A DNA stretch of 29,795 bases from an uncultured Bacillota bacterium (GCA_958352855.1 CATWQE010000030.1:1-29795), one strand, 5' to 3'; shown: positions 14,839-23,840, counted from the first letter of the stretch. Notes: generated by a model not told the origin, from the sequence alone. Numbers and translations are program-made.

Positions 14839-15488
14839 CAAAGAGGACAAAGGATATTCTGGAGCGGTTGGATGCTGTGTATACCAGAGAATATAAATGT
14901 TATTTAAACCATGAAAATCCGGGACAATTATTGATAGCTACTATGTTAAGCGCCCAGTGTACAGATGCCAGGGTGAATGTGGTGACCAGGGATTTGTTCG
15001 TAAAATATCCTGATATGAAAGCCTTTGCGCAGGCAGATTTAAAGGAACTGGAGCAGGATATTAAGCCAACGGGCTTTTATCATAATAAGGCAAAAAATAT
15101 TATTGGCTGCGCCAGAAAAATTTGCGAGGAATATAATGGAGAGGTTCCCCGAAGCCTGGAGGAGCTTACCAGTCTGCCCGGAGTAGGGCGAAAAACCGCC
15201 AATGTAATTCGGGGAAATATTTTTCATGAGCCAAGCGTTGTGGTAGATACCCATGTAAAGCGGATTTCCAGGCGGCTGGGGCTTACGAAAGAGGAGGACC
15301 CGGAGAAAATAGAAATGGAGCTTATGAAGGTTCTGCCAAAAGATCACTGGATCTTGTATAATATCCAGATTATTACCTTTGGGCGTCAGATTTGTTTTGC
15401 GCGTTCTCCTAAGTGTGAGGAGTGTTTTTTGACGGAGTATTGTAAGGAATATAAGGAGAAACAGAAGAAAAGCAGGAAAAAAGTATGA
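14835..15488 (+). CDS. nth: Endonuclease III
   Basis: This 217-residue base-excision repair glycosylase/AP lyase removes oxidised pyrimidines. The helix-hairpin-helix LPGVGRKTANV carries the catalytic lysine K120, and VVDTHV carries D138. The [4Fe-4S] cluster ligands follow the canonical C-x6-C-x2-C-x5-C spacing (C187, C194, C197, C203). A basic tail (KKSRKKV) ends the protein. AGGAGG precedes the ATG, and both ends overlap neighbours by 4 bases, with the radical SAM gene before and the exonuclease after. This points to a single operon. Confidence 0.97.
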   Translation: MTKRTKDILERLDAVYTREYKCYLNHENPGQLLIATMLSAQCTDARVNVVTRDLFVKYPDMKAFAQADLKELEQDIKPTGFYHNKAKNIIGCARKICEEYNGEVPRSLEELTSLPGVGRKTANVIRGNIFHEPSVVVDTHVKRISRRLGLTKEEDPEKIEMELMKVLPKDHWILYNIQIITFGRQICFARSPKCEECFLTEYCKEYKEKQKKSRKKV

Positions 15489-16195
15489 GAGAATATGTAA
15501 CGTTGGACCTGGAAACAACAGGGTTGGAACCAAAACGGGACCGGATTATAGAAATTGGTGCGGTGAAGGTCTGTGATGGAGTTGTAACAGGGGAATATAC
15601 AACACTGATTGACCCACAGATGGAGATTCCTGACAGAATATACCAGCTCACTGGAATCTCCAATGAGATGGTACAGGGAAAGCCGCTGATCGGGGAAGCG
15701 CTGGGAGAGTTTCTGGAATTTTGCGGGGATTTGCCGCTTTTGGGGCATAATATTTTGTTTGATTATAGTTTTGTGAAGCATCAGGCAGTGAACTGTGGAC
15801 TGGAGTTTGAAAAAGAGGCGGTGGATACACTGAAAATTGCAAGGGTTGTTTTACCGGAGCTGCCAAGCAGAAGTCTTCAGAATCTGCGGCAGTATTTTGA
15901 GATTCCCCAGGAGGACGCCCACAGAGCTCTTGAAGACGCCCGCACCACATACCATCTTTATGAAAGACTGTTCCAGGAGTATGGACAGAGTAAACCAGAA
16001 CTGTTTTGCCCTAAGCAACTGATTTATAAGGTGAAAAAACAGGGACCTATGACGCCGGCTCAAAAACGGTACTTGCAGGATTTAGTAAAATATCATAGAA
16101 TAAACCTGAATGTAGATCCAGAGAGCCTTACCAAAAATGAGGCTTCCAGATTGATTGATGAGATTTTGAGTACCTATGGAAAGATAATGAGGTAG
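15485..16195 (+). CDS. DnaQ-like 3'-5' exonuclease (DEDDh)
   Basis: A 236-residue protein. The exonuclease domain (1-165) has LDLETTG (D8, E10), GHNILFDYSF (D93) and AHRALEDA (H146, D151), a complete DEDDh metal site. It resembles the PolC/DinG-type proofreading domain, here stand-alone. The C-terminal 60 residues, with PMTPAQKRYLQDL and LTKNEASRLIDEI, look like the small helical DUF3072-type domain that often tails such proteins (recollection). It is coupled to nth by an ATGA overlap, suggesting a DNA repair or processing role (inference). Confidence 0.92.
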   Translation: MREYVTLDLETTGLEPKRDRIIEIGAVKVCDGVVTGEYTTLIDPQMEIPDRIYQLTGISNEMVQGKPLIGEALGEFLEFCGDLPLLGHNILFDYSFVKHQAVNCGLEFEKEAVDTLKIARVVLPELPSRSLQNLRQYFEIPQEDAHRALEDARTTYHLYERLFQEYGQSKPELFCPKQLIYKVKKQGPMTPAQKRYLQDLVKYHRINLNVDPESLTKNEASRLIDEILSTYGKIMR

Positions 16196-16200
16196 AAGTG

Positions 16201-16305
16201 ATGATGAATATGAAAAAAAATAAAACCAGGAGAATCGTAGCAGCAATCCTGGCAGTGCTTATCATTCTGGCCATGGTAATTCCTATGGCAATGTACGTAT
16301 TATAG
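16201..16305 (+). CDS. Small single-pass membrane peptide
   Basis: A 34-residue reading frame with a basic N-terminus (KKNKTRR), then a continuous hydrophobic segment of about 20 residues (IVAAILAVLIILAMVIPMAM) reaching nearly to the C-terminus. GAGG at 16189-16192 lies 8 bases before ATG 16201. It starts 5 bases after the exonuclease stop and 37 bases before the next gene, inside an otherwise compact operon, which supports it being translated. Function is unknown; similar unnamed peptides occur in Lachnospiraceae (recollection). Confidence 0.65.
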   Translation: MMNMKKNKTRRIVAAILAVLIILAMVIPMAMYVL

Positions 16306-16342
16306 GCAGAAAACAGAGACAGCCAAATGGAGGAAGAGACAA

Positions 16343-17329
16343 ATGAAAATTGGAAAATTACCGGAATCAGTGCTGATTCGTTCTGTTTTAAAGGAAGTAG
16401 GACACAGAAGAGCGGAAGTATTAGTAGGACCTTCTGTGGGACAGGACTGTGCTGTGCTGGAAGCCAGAGAAGGCGAGGTGCTGGTACTTTCCAGTGACCC
16501 GATTACCGGCACTACAAAGGATATAGGAAGCCACAGCGTTTATATTACAGCCAATGATTTAGCCGCTTCCGGTGCAGAACCGGTGGGAATCATGCTGACC
16601 ATACTTCTGACGCCGGACACAGAGGAAGCAGAGCTGAAAAACATGATGCGTGGCGTGGAGAAAACCTGTAAAGAATTGAATATGGAAATCATGGGCGGAC
16701 ATACGGAAATTACGGATGTGGTGCGCCAGCCGCTTATATCTCTTACTGGTGTTGGAAAGATGAAAAAGGAAGAGCTGCTGGTAACCTCTGGGGTAAAACC
16801 GGGAGAAGATCTGGTAGTGACCAAATGGATTGGACTGGAAGGAACCTCCATTGCTGCAAAGGAAAGAGAGGCGGCGCTTCTTAAGAGGTTTGCGCCAGCT
16901 TTTGTGGAGACAGCAAAACAATTTGACCAGTATCTGTCTGTGCTTCCGGAAGCAAAAATTGCAAAAGCATGGGGCGCTTCTGCCATGCACGATATTACAG
17001 AAGGCGGTGTATTCGGAGCTCTCTGGGAAATGGGAAGCGGCTCTGGCGTGGGACTGGATATTGATTTAAAGAGCATTCCTATCCGTCAGGAGACGGTGGA
17101 AGTTTGTGAGGCTCTTGGGCTGAACCCTTATATTCTCATGTCCAGCGGCTCCATGCTGATTTCCGCCAGGGACGGTCATGGTCTGGTGCGGGAGCTTTCT
17201 AAAGCTGGCATCCATGCCGCTGTGGTAGGAAAGGCAACACAGGGAAATGACCGGATTTTAAGAAACGGAGAGGATACCAGATACCTGGATAAGCCTCAGA
17301 GTGATGAATTGTATAAAATATATCAGTAG
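16343..17329 (+). CDS. AIR synthase family protein, HypE-like
   Basis: A 328-residue ATP-binding protein of the PurM/HypE/SelD/ThiL superfamily. The N-terminal domain has GPSVGQDCAVL (nucleotide loop, D35), SSDPITG (D52) and ANDLAASGAEP (N71-D72). The C-terminal PurM domain has MHDITEGGVFGALWEM. It is closest in style to HypE, which dehydrates a carbamoyl group to cyanide on its C-terminal cysteine. However, this protein ends in LYKIYQ and lacks the C-terminal PRIC-type cysteine. No hyp genes are adjacent, so a different substrate is likely. GGAGGA lies 8 bases before the ATG. It is followed after 17 bases by trmL. Confidence 0.88.
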   Translation: MKIGKLPESVLIRSVLKEVGHRRAEVLVGPSVGQDCAVLEAREGEVLVLSSDPITGTTKDIGSHSVYITANDLAASGAEPVGIMLTILLTPDTEEAELKNMMRGVEKTCKELNMEIMGGHTEITDVVRQPLISLTGVGKMKKEELLVTSGVKPGEDLVVTKWIGLEGTSIAAKEREAALLKRFAPAFVETAKQFDQYLSVLPEAKIAKAWGASAMHDITEGGVFGALWEMGSGSGVGLDIDLKSIPIRQETVEVCEALGLNPYILMSSGSMLISARDGHGLVRELSKAGIHAAVVGKATQGNDRILRNGEDTRYLDKPQSDELYKIYQ

Positions 17330-17346
17330 AGTAGAGGAAATGTCAT

Positions 17347-17847
17347 ATGGCAAAGTTAAATATTGTATTATTTGAGCCGGAAATTCCGGCAAACACAGGA
17401 AACATTGGAAGAACCTGCGTGGCTACGGGAACCAGACTTCATCTTATTGAGCCACTGGGATTTCTTTTAAATGAAAAAGCAATTAAGCGGGCGGGGATGG
17501 ATTATTGGAAAGACCTGGATGTAACTACTTATGTAAACTATCAGGACTTTTTAGAGTGCAATCCCGGAGCCAAAATTTATATGGCTACCACAAAAGCGCC
17601 GAAAACGTATGTAGACGTGGAATATGAAGAAGACTGCTATATTATGTTTGGCAAAGAAAGTGCAGGAATACCGGAAGAAATCCTTCTGGAAAACCAGGAA
17701 ACAGCTATCCGTATTCCCATGATCGGAGACATCCGTTCCCTGAACCTCAGTAACTCCGTAGCCATTGTTCTCTACGAAGCTCTGCGCCAAAACCACTTCG
17801 ACCACATGCAGCTAGAAGGACATTTAACAAAATATGACTGGAAATAA
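17347..17847 (+). CDS. trmL: tRNA (cytidine/uridine-34-2'-O)-methyltransferase
   Basis: A 166-residue SPOUT-class methyltransferase that 2'-O-methylates the wobble base of tRNA-Leu isoacceptors. The minimal SPOUT fold shows LFEPEIPANTGNIGRTC at the start, the SAM-knot loops MFGKESAGIP and IRIPM, and the closing SLNLSNSVAIVLYEALRQ. Length is typical of TrmL/YibK. It is the last gene of the run that begins at 13069 and ends at a convergent terminator. A tRNA-Leu gene lies in the same window, though this is probably coincidence. Confidence 0.95.
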   Translation: MAKLNIVLFEPEIPANTGNIGRTCVATGTRLHLIEPLGFLLNEKAIKRAGMDYWKDLDVTTYVNYQDFLECNPGAKIYMATTKAPKTYVDVEYEEDCYIMFGKESAGIPEEILLENQETAIRIPMIGDIRSLNLSNSVAIVLYEALRQNHFDHMQLEGHLTKYDWK

Positions 17848-17870
17848 AAGAGCTGCATTGCAGCTCTTTT
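17846..17870. terminator. Bidirectional terminator between trmL and the kinase gene
   Basis: AAAAGAGCTGC (17846-17856) and GCAGCTCTTTT (17860-17870) form a perfect 11-bp stem with a 3-base loop. It overlaps the trmL stop codon on one side and the histidine kinase stop on the other, so it serves both convergent genes. Confidence 0.92.
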
Positions 17871-19287
17871 AAGGTTCTTCTTTACTTTTTGAAAGTGTGA
17901 AAATAAATTCGGTTCCCACCCCTTCTGTGCTGATTACATTAATATTCTGCTTGTGGGAATTGATGATTTCTTTTACAATGGCAAGTCCAAGTCCAGTGCC
18001 TTTACGGTCTTTTCCTCTGGAAGAGTCAATCTTGTAGAAGCGGTCCCAGATTTTAGAGATACTGGATTTTGGAATACCGCAGCCCATATCTTTTACAGAA
18101 ATAAAAACGGTTTCATGTTTTAAGGTGGATTCTACTTTAATCACAGAATCCTCCGGACTGAATTTAATGGCATTGTCAATTAAGTTATATAAAACCTGCT
18201 GAATCTGTCCCATATCCGCATGCACCAGAAGGGTTTGTCCGGTAAGGAGCAGTTCAATGGAAATACGCTTTTCCCGACAGATACCCTCAAAGGTTTCTGC
18301 TGTACGTTTGATAATATTGTTAATATCAAAACTACTGTAATCTAGCTGCCTTCCTTTTTCATCCAGATTATTTAAGGTCAGCAGACTCTGGGTCAGCTTA
18401 TAGAGCCGGTCTGTCTCATGAACTACAATTTTCAGATATTTTTCCTGAAGCTCCGGCGGAATGGTGCCATCCAGAATCGCTTCCGTATAACCTTTAATAG
18501 AAGTCAGAGGAGAGCGGAAGTCATGAGACACATTGGCAATAAATTTTTTCTGATAATTTCCTGTCATTTCCAGCTCGTCGGACATATAGTTCAGGGTCAT
18601 GGCAAGATACCCCATCTCGTCTTCTTTTTCCAGAGGGATATTATATTCCAGATTTCCAGAGGCAAAGGCGTCAGCTCCCTGTATAATGGTACGCAGTGGG
18701 CGGTAAATCATAAGGGAGAACACAGGAATAATTGCCATCATAATAAGAAGAAACAGGAAAAACAGCAAATATAAAATATTCAAAAATTCATCTCTTTGTT
18801 CGTATAAGGATGTCATGGGAAGGTGCATGGCAACATAGCCCTGTACCCGCATATTGAGGGTGACAGGCACCATAACACTTAAATGTTCTTCCTGAAATTG
18901 ATGGAAAAATAACCCTGTCTCATAGTAAGAACCACTGGTCTGCCCTGGATTAAATCCTTTGATAACAGGAAAATCTTCTTTGATAAAGGCAGAAGAAGTA
19001 TCCAGAAGAATTTCTCCCTTGGCGCTAATCAGCCAGATAGAAGAATTTTGATAGGATGACAAGGCGCAAAGCTCCTTGTAAACCTCTGCCTGATTATCAA
19101 TGGTGCGATAAGAACGAATCAGGGGATCCTGAGCAATGTGGGAGGCTTCGCAGTACAATTCTTCGCTGTAAACAGCTTCCACATGATCCTGCACCAGACT
19201 GCTTCCTGCCAGGGAAATAGCAGAAAAACCAAGAAGCCCCAACAGAATAATTGCCAGTATAAACTTCATGTACAGATATTTTTTCAT
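17869..19287 (-). CDS. Two-component sensor histidine kinase
   Basis: A 472-residue membrane kinase. Membrane segments at about 8-28 and 170-194 flank a roughly 140-residue extracytoplasmic sensor domain, likely PDC/CACHE-like. A HAMP linker (about 195-245) follows. The HisKA domain has the H box ANVSHDFRSPL (H255). The ATPase domain has the N box NLIDNA (368-373), G1 DMGCGI (400-405) and G2 GTGLGLA (430-436), so all catalytic elements are intact. The start codon overlaps the response-regulator stop (ATGA, 19284-19287), which couples the pair. The signal sensed is unknown. Confidence 0.95.
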   Translation of the reverse strand: MKKYLYMKFILAIILLGLLGFSAISLAGSSLVQDHVEAVYSEELYCEASHIAQDPLIRSYRTIDNQAEVYKELCALSSYQNSSIWLISAKGEILLDTSSAFIKEDFPVIKGFNPGQTSGSYYETGLFFHQFQEEHLSVMVPVTLNMRVQGYVAMHLPMTSLYEQRDEFLNILYLLFFLFLLIMMAIIPVFSLMIYRPLRTIIQGADAFASGNLEYNIPLEKEDEMGYLAMTLNYMSDELEMTGNYQKKFIANVSHDFRSPLTSIKGYTEAILDGTIPPELQEKYLKIVVHETDRLYKLTQSLLTLNNLDEKGRQLDYSSFDINNIIKRTAETFEGICREKRISIELLLTGQTLLVHADMGQIQQVLYNLIDNAIKFSPEDSVIKVESTLKHETVFISVKDMGCGIPKSSISKIWDRFYKIDSSRGKDRKGTGLGLAIVKEIINSHKQNINVISTEGVGTEFIFTLSKSKEEP

Positions 19288-19988
19288 TTGTTTTTGACCT
19301 CAAATTTGTATCCGATTCCCCAGACCGTAGCAATGGACCAGGAGGGATGGTCTTTTATTTTTTCCCGAAGACGTTTAATATGTACGTCAACAGTTCTGGT
19401 ATCACCAATATATTCATAGCCCCAGATATGGTCCAGAAGCTGCTCTCTGGTAAACACCTGATTAGGTGAGGACGCCAGAAAATATAAAAGCTCCAGTTCC
19501 TTGGGGGGCATATCCAACTGATTGCCATAGTAAATCACAGAATAATTGGTAAGGTTAATGGCAAGGTCCGGATATTCCACATATTTGCCGGAAGGCTGGG
19601 TAGCCGGTGCCACATTTGGCTGATAGCGGCGCAGAACCGCCTTTACCCGGGCTACCAGTTCCTTAGAATCAAAGGGTTTAATCATATAGTCATCAGCCCC
19701 AAGCTCCAGTCCCAGTACCTTATCAAAAATCTCTCCTTTTGCAGAGAGCATAATAATGGGAACATTGGATTTCTGGCGGATTTCCCGGCACACCTGGTAA
19801 CCGTCTATACCAGGGAGCATTAAATCCAAAAGAATCAGATTCGGTGCAAAAGAGGAAAAAGCCTTTAAGGCTTCCTCCCCGTCATTTACGATTTTCGTGT
19901 CAAAACATTCCTTTGTAAGATACAGAGATATCAGCTCTGCAATGTTGTTGTCATCATCTACAATGAGAATTTTCTGCTTAGTTGCCAT
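19284..19988 (-). CDS. OmpR/PhoB-family response regulator
   Basis: A 234-residue transcription regulator. The receiver domain (about 5-118) has the acidic pocket D11/D12, phospho-acceptor D55 in LLDLMLPG, S82 and K104 in MIKPFD. The winged-helix DNA-binding domain (about 135-230) has the typical LLYFLASSPNQVFTREQLLDHIWG and RTVDVHIKRLREKI. A strong AGGGAGGAG precedes the ATG at 19988 and overlaps the end of mutS2, from which it is separated by only 17 bases. It is co-transcribed with the kinase and probably with mutS2. Targets are unknown. Confidence 0.96.
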   Translation of the reverse strand: MATKQKILIVDDDNNIAELISLYLTKECFDTKIVNDGEEALKAFSSFAPNLILLDLMLPGIDGYQVCREIRQKSNVPIIMLSAKGEIFDKVLGLELGADDYMIKPFDSKELVARVKAVLRRYQPNVAPATQPSGKYVEYPDLAINLTNYSVIYYGNQLDMPPKELELLYFLASSPNQVFTREQLLDHIWGYEYIGDTRTVDVHIKRLREKIKDHPSWSIATVWGIGYKFEVKNK

Positions 19989-20005
19989 ACCTGCAGCTCC
20001 TCCCT

Positions 20006-22384
20006 CTATTTTTTAAATTCTACAATGGTAACGCCTGCATCTCCTTCTCCAAATTCCGCAAGGTGGAAATCCTTTACATATTTCAGGCGTTTCAGATAAT
20101 TGTGGACACCTTTTCTAAGAGCTCCGGTACCTTTTCCATGAACCACACGAACACTGCTTAAATGGGCCAGGTAGGCATCATCCAGATATTTGTCCAGTTC
20201 TGCAACAGCTTCGTCCACAGTTTTGCCAAGGAGATTGATTTCTGTGCGGACAGTGGCAGATTTGTTCATTTTAATTTTTCCTGTACCGGTTCTGTGCATA
20301 GAAGGTCCGGTAATCACCGGCTCGTCAATAAGTTCCAGATCAGACAGAGAAACTTTGGAGCGGAGAATACCCATCTGTACAAAGACCATACCTTTGGCAT
20401 CTGGTTTGGAGCTGATGGTTCCTTTTACATTGAGGCTTAAAACTTTTACTGCATCCCCAAGGGAAACATCCCTGGCGGTCAGGGTGGATTTTTTCTTTTC
20501 CGGTGTTTTTAAAGCCATTTTTTTGCCCGCAGAATCCATTTTTTTACGAAGTTCAGTACGCTTCTTCTCCAGTTCTTTGGCAGACATGGTTTCCTGCCCC
20601 GCCTTGTTGAAGATTTTCATGGTCTGGTCAGCGTATTCCTTGGCCTCTCTTAAAATCTGGTGGGCCTCTTCGTTGGCATCCTGTAGGATCCGGTCTTTTC
20701 GCTGCTCTAATTTATCCTGTTTTTCTTCAAGCTGTTGTTTCAGCGTGTGAATTTCTTCTTTATAACGGGCAATTTCTGCCTGTTCTGCCTCAATAGTTTT
20801 GCGGCTCTGTTCCAGGGTAGACAGTACATCTTCAAAAGATTCGTCCTCCTGGCTAATCTGTTCTTTTGCTTTTTCAATAATATAATCTGGCAGTCCCAGC
20901 TTCCCGGAGATGGCAAAGGCATTACTCTTTCCGGGAATACCAATGAGCAGACGGTAGGTTGGACGCAGGGTTTCCACATCAAACTCACAGGAAGCGTTTT
21001 CTACTCCAGGAGTGGACAGGGCGTAAACCTTCAGCTCGCTGTAATGGGTGGTTGCCATGGTACGGATGCCCTGCTGGTGCAAATGAGAGAGAATGGCAAT
21101 GGCAAGGGCGGCGCCTTCTGTGGGGTCTGTTCCTGCGCCAAGCTCGTCAAAGAGTACCAGAGAATGGGCATCTGCCTTTTCAATAAAATGCACCACATTG
21201 GTCATGTGAGAGGAAAAGGTACTAAGAGACTGTTCAATACTCTGTTCATCCCCAATATCTGCATAAACCTCTTCAAAAACACTGAGACGGGAGTGGTCAA
21301 AAGCAGGAATATGAAGACCGGACTGTCCCATAAGAGTAAGCAGCCCCACTGTTTTCAGAGAAACTGTTTTTCCACCGGTGTTTGGTCCTGTGACAACCAG
21401 CAGGTCAAATCCGTCTCCAAGGCGGATGTCAATGGGAACCACCTTGTGTTTGTCAATAAGAGGATGCCGTCCTTTTTTAATATCAATGATGCCCTGGGTG
21501 TTAAATACAGGCTCTGTGGCATTCTGAGATTTTGCCAGAAGGGCTCTGGCAAAAATAAAGTCAAGCTGAGTCAAAATTTTCAGGTTATCCTGAATGAATT
21601 CCAGATGTTCGGCTGTCTCCTGACTCAGATTGGAAAGAATGATTTCGATTTCTGCCTGTTCCTTTACCTCCAGCTCCCGCAGTTCATTGTTTAATTTCAC
21701 AATGGCCATAGGCTCCACAAAAACAGTAGAACCGGTGGAGGACTGGTCATGAACCATGCCCGGCACCTGACCCTTGTATTCAGATTTTACGGGAATACAG
21801 TATCGTCCGTTACGCATGGTTACCACAGCATCCTGAAGATAAGAACGTCCCTGGCCGCTGACATAGGAAGAAAGCTGGCTGTGAATCTTGTCATTGGTAT
21901 TTTTCATGGCTCTGCGGATTTGGCGAAGAGCAGGGCTGGCGTCATCTGCGATTTCTTCTTCTGAGAGAATGCAGCGGCGGATTTCCAGGGACAGCGGGGT
22001 AAGAGGCTGAAGCACCTCAAACATGCCATCCAGTGAATCCACAGCTTCGTCTGGATTTTCACTTCTGGAATAAGCCTTGGCGCGGTTGGTGTTTTCCAGC
22101 AGATTGCACACTGCCAGAAGTTCTCCTGTTCCAAGGGTGCTGCCAATTTCCAGACGTTTCAGGGAGCCCCGGATATCTCTCACACCGCTAAAGGAGAGAG
22201 ACCCCTTCTTGTAAATACGGGAAAGAGCGTCTGCTGTTTCCTGCTGCATGGTTTCAATCTCTGCAAGATTGCTAAGGGGCTTCAGGTTCCGGCATAAATC
22301 CTTTCCAAGAGTGGAGGTGGCATAGCCTTCCAGAAGTTCCAGTATTTTATTGTATTCTAAAGTTTTTAATGCTTTTTGATTCAT
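20006..22384 (-). CDS. mutS2: Endonuclease MutS2
   Basis: A 792-residue MutS-like ATPase with a nuclease domain. In Firmicutes MutS2 limits homologous recombination and, in Bacillus, splits collided ribosomes (literature knowledge). No mismatch-recognition domain is present. The sequence shows core/clamp helices, Walker A TGPNTGGKT (K339), Walker B LVLFDELGAGTDP (D413, E414), then a long charged coiled coil (about 510-630). A KOW-like segment and a C-terminal Smr domain (712-792) with HGKGTGALR follow. AAGGTGAT precedes the ATG at 22384. It leads a three-gene minus-strand unit with the two-component system. Confidence 0.97.
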   Translation of the reverse strand: MNQKALKTLEYNKILELLEGYATSTLGKDLCRNLKPLSNLAEIETMQQETADALSRIYKKGSLSFSGVRDIRGSLKRLEIGSTLGTGELLAVCNLLENTNRAKAYSRSENPDEAVDSLDGMFEVLQPLTPLSLEIRRCILSEEEIADDASPALRQIRRAMKNTNDKIHSQLSSYVSGQGRSYLQDAVVTMRNGRYCIPVKSEYKGQVPGMVHDQSSTGSTVFVEPMAIVKLNNELRELEVKEQAEIEIILSNLSQETAEHLEFIQDNLKILTQLDFIFARALLAKSQNATEPVFNTQGIIDIKKGRHPLIDKHKVVPIDIRLGDGFDLLVVTGPNTGGKTVSLKTVGLLTLMGQSGLHIPAFDHSRLSVFEEVYADIGDEQSIEQSLSTFSSHMTNVVHFIEKADAHSLVLFDELGAGTDPTEGAALAIAILSHLHQQGIRTMATTHYSELKVYALSTPGVENASCEFDVETLRPTYRLLIGIPGKSNAFAISGKLGLPDYIIEKAKEQISQEDESFEDVLSTLEQSRKTIEAEQAEIARYKEEIHTLKQQLEEKQDKLEQRKDRILQDANEEAHQILREAKEYADQTMKIFNKAGQETMSAKELEKKRTELRKKMDSAGKKMALKTPEKKKSTLTARDVSLGDAVKVLSLNVKGTISSKPDAKGMVFVQMGILRSKVSLSDLELIDEPVITGPSMHRTGTGKIKMNKSATVRTEINLLGKTVDEAVAELDKYLDDAYLAHLSSVRVVHGKGTGALRKGVHNYLKRLKYVKDFHLAEFGEGDAGVTIVEFKK

Positions 22385-22556
22385 TGTATTATCACCTTAT
22401 CTGATTTTTCAAATTAATACCTTTATTTTACATGAAAAATCATGGAAAGAAAAGGGCTAACCAAATATAGGAAAAATTATTTTAGGAATTTCATAAAAAG
22501 TTCATATATATTCGCTATAATAAACAAAAATACTGGTCTGTACGGAGCGTATAAAT
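22385..22556. promoter_or_regulatory. Divergent intergenic region, mutS2 / HtrA-like gene
   Basis: Both flanking genes start here. On the plus strand TATAAT (22516-22521) is a good -10 but no -35 at 16-18 bp is convincing. On the minus strand TAAAAT (22430-22425) is a possible -10 for mutS2. No palindrome or riboswitch stands out. Confidence 0.45.
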
Positions 22557-23840
22557 ATGGACGAAGAAAAAAAGCAGGATGATTACGAATTTTTAAAAGA
22601 GACGATTAAGGCAAAACCCATTGACAAGAAAAAACTGGCAAAGCAAATTGGCCGCCTGGCAGGGGCTGGCGCGGTGTTTGGTTTATCGGCGGCCCTGGTA
22701 TTTACCCTTGTGGCGCCTAATCTGGTGAAAAAAATGCAGGAAAAAGAAAATGCATCAAAGGTAAAATTTTCCCAGGAAAAAGAGCCGGAAGACAGCAGCA
22801 CAAAAGAGACCCAGGAGGAAGAAAAGACGCAGGAAGAAGAAAGCCAGACTGTGAAAACTGTTGTGCAGGAAATGACCCCACAGGATTACCAAAAACTGTA
22901 TCAGGATATCTTTGCTACGGTGAAAGAAGCAGAAAAATCCATGGTTACGGTTATTGGAAGCAAGAATGACAAGGACTGGTTCCAGACACCTTATGAGAGC
23001 CAGCTTTCCGGACTGCTGGTGGCAGAGAGCGGACAGGACTATTTTGTGCTGACAGAATATCGTATTGTGGAAAATGTAGACAGAATACAGGTGGTTTTCT
23101 GTGACGGAACCATGACAGACGGAAGATTTTTAAAGGAAGATGCCAACACTGGCTTTGCAATTTTAAAAGTACCAAAAGAAGGAGTGTCAGCCAATACCAG
23201 AGAATCCATTGCCATTGCCCCTCTTGGAGAATCTTATTATATCAAACAGGGAGAACCAATTCTTGCAATTGGAAGCCCTATGGGGTATAGTGATTCTGTA
23301 GGTTATGGTATCGTGACCTCTACATCTAACACAGTCTCCAGAGTGGATGCAGAATACAATCTGCTGGCTACAGATATTCCGGGAAGCAGCCAGGGAAGCG
23401 GGGTGCTTTTAAATCTGGATGGAGAAATTGTGGGGATGATTGCCCAGTCCTTTGCCAGAGATGATACACAAAATCTGGTGACCGGACTTTTTGCATCTCA
23501 GATGAAGGAAATGATAGAGATTCTTTCTGATGAAACCAGGGATGTGATTTATATGGGAGTAACAGGAGAGACCATTACTTCGGAGATTTCAGAGAAAAAG
23601 GGAATTCCCGTTGGAGTTTTTGTGCAGCAGGTAGAGCTGGATTCTCCGGCTATGCAGGTGGGAATTCAAAATGGAGATGTGATTACTGAGTTAAATGGGG
23701 AAAAAATTGAGACAGTAAAGGGCTATCAGCAACAGTTAAAGTCCTGTAAGGCAGGAGCAACGGTGAAGGTAAAAGCCATGCGTCAGGGAACAGAGGGCTA
23801 TGTGGAAGTGTCCTTTGATGTTGTGCTGAAAGCCAGATGA
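22557..23840 (+). CDS. HtrA-like PDZ protein, probably catalytically inactive
   Basis: A 427-residue membrane-anchored protein. It has a cytoplasmic N-tail, one membrane segment (about 36-54), an acidic Glu-rich linker (62-105), a trypsin-like S1C domain (about 115-320) and a PDZ domain (about 330-422, with SPAMQVGIQNGDVITELNG). Aligning by eye to HtrA motifs, the catalytic-His block reads VLTEYRIV, with Arg169 in place of His. The Asp block reads DANTGFAIL, with Gly199 in place of Asp. The Ser loop is altered to GSSQGSGVLL, where a serine may remain. It should fold as a protease but is unlikely to cleave. It may act as a scaffold or peptide-binding protein at the cell surface (inference). 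It is the first gene of a run with the YhaM-like gene and rlmD. Confidence 0.85.
   Translation: MDEEKKQDDYEFLKETIKAKPIDKKKLAKQIGRLAGAGAVFGLSAALVFTLVAPNLVKKMQEKENASKVKFSQEKEPEDSSTKETQEEEKTQEEESQTVKTVVQEMTPQDYQKLYQDIFATVKEAEKSMVTVIGSKNDKDWFQTPYESQLSGLLVAESGQDYFVLTEYRIVENVDRIQVVFCDGTMTDGRFLKEDANTGFAILKVPKEGVSANTRESIAIAPLGESYYIKQGEPILAIGSPMGYSDSVGYGIVTSTSNTVSRVDAEYNLLATDIPGSSQGSGVLLNLDGEIVGMIAQSFARDDTQNLVTGLFASQMKEMIEILSDETRDVIYMGVTGETITSEISEKKGIPVGVFVQQVELDSPAMQVGIQNGDVITELNGEKIETVKGYQQQLKSCKAGATVKVKAMRQGTEGYVEVSFDVVLKAR

Noticed and set aside
20190..21694. Long plus-strand open frames (186 and 319 codons) opposite mutS2
   Set aside because: They lie entirely antisense to a well-supported MutS2, have cysteine- and phenylalanine-rich low-quality sequence, no family resemblance and no ribosome binding site.
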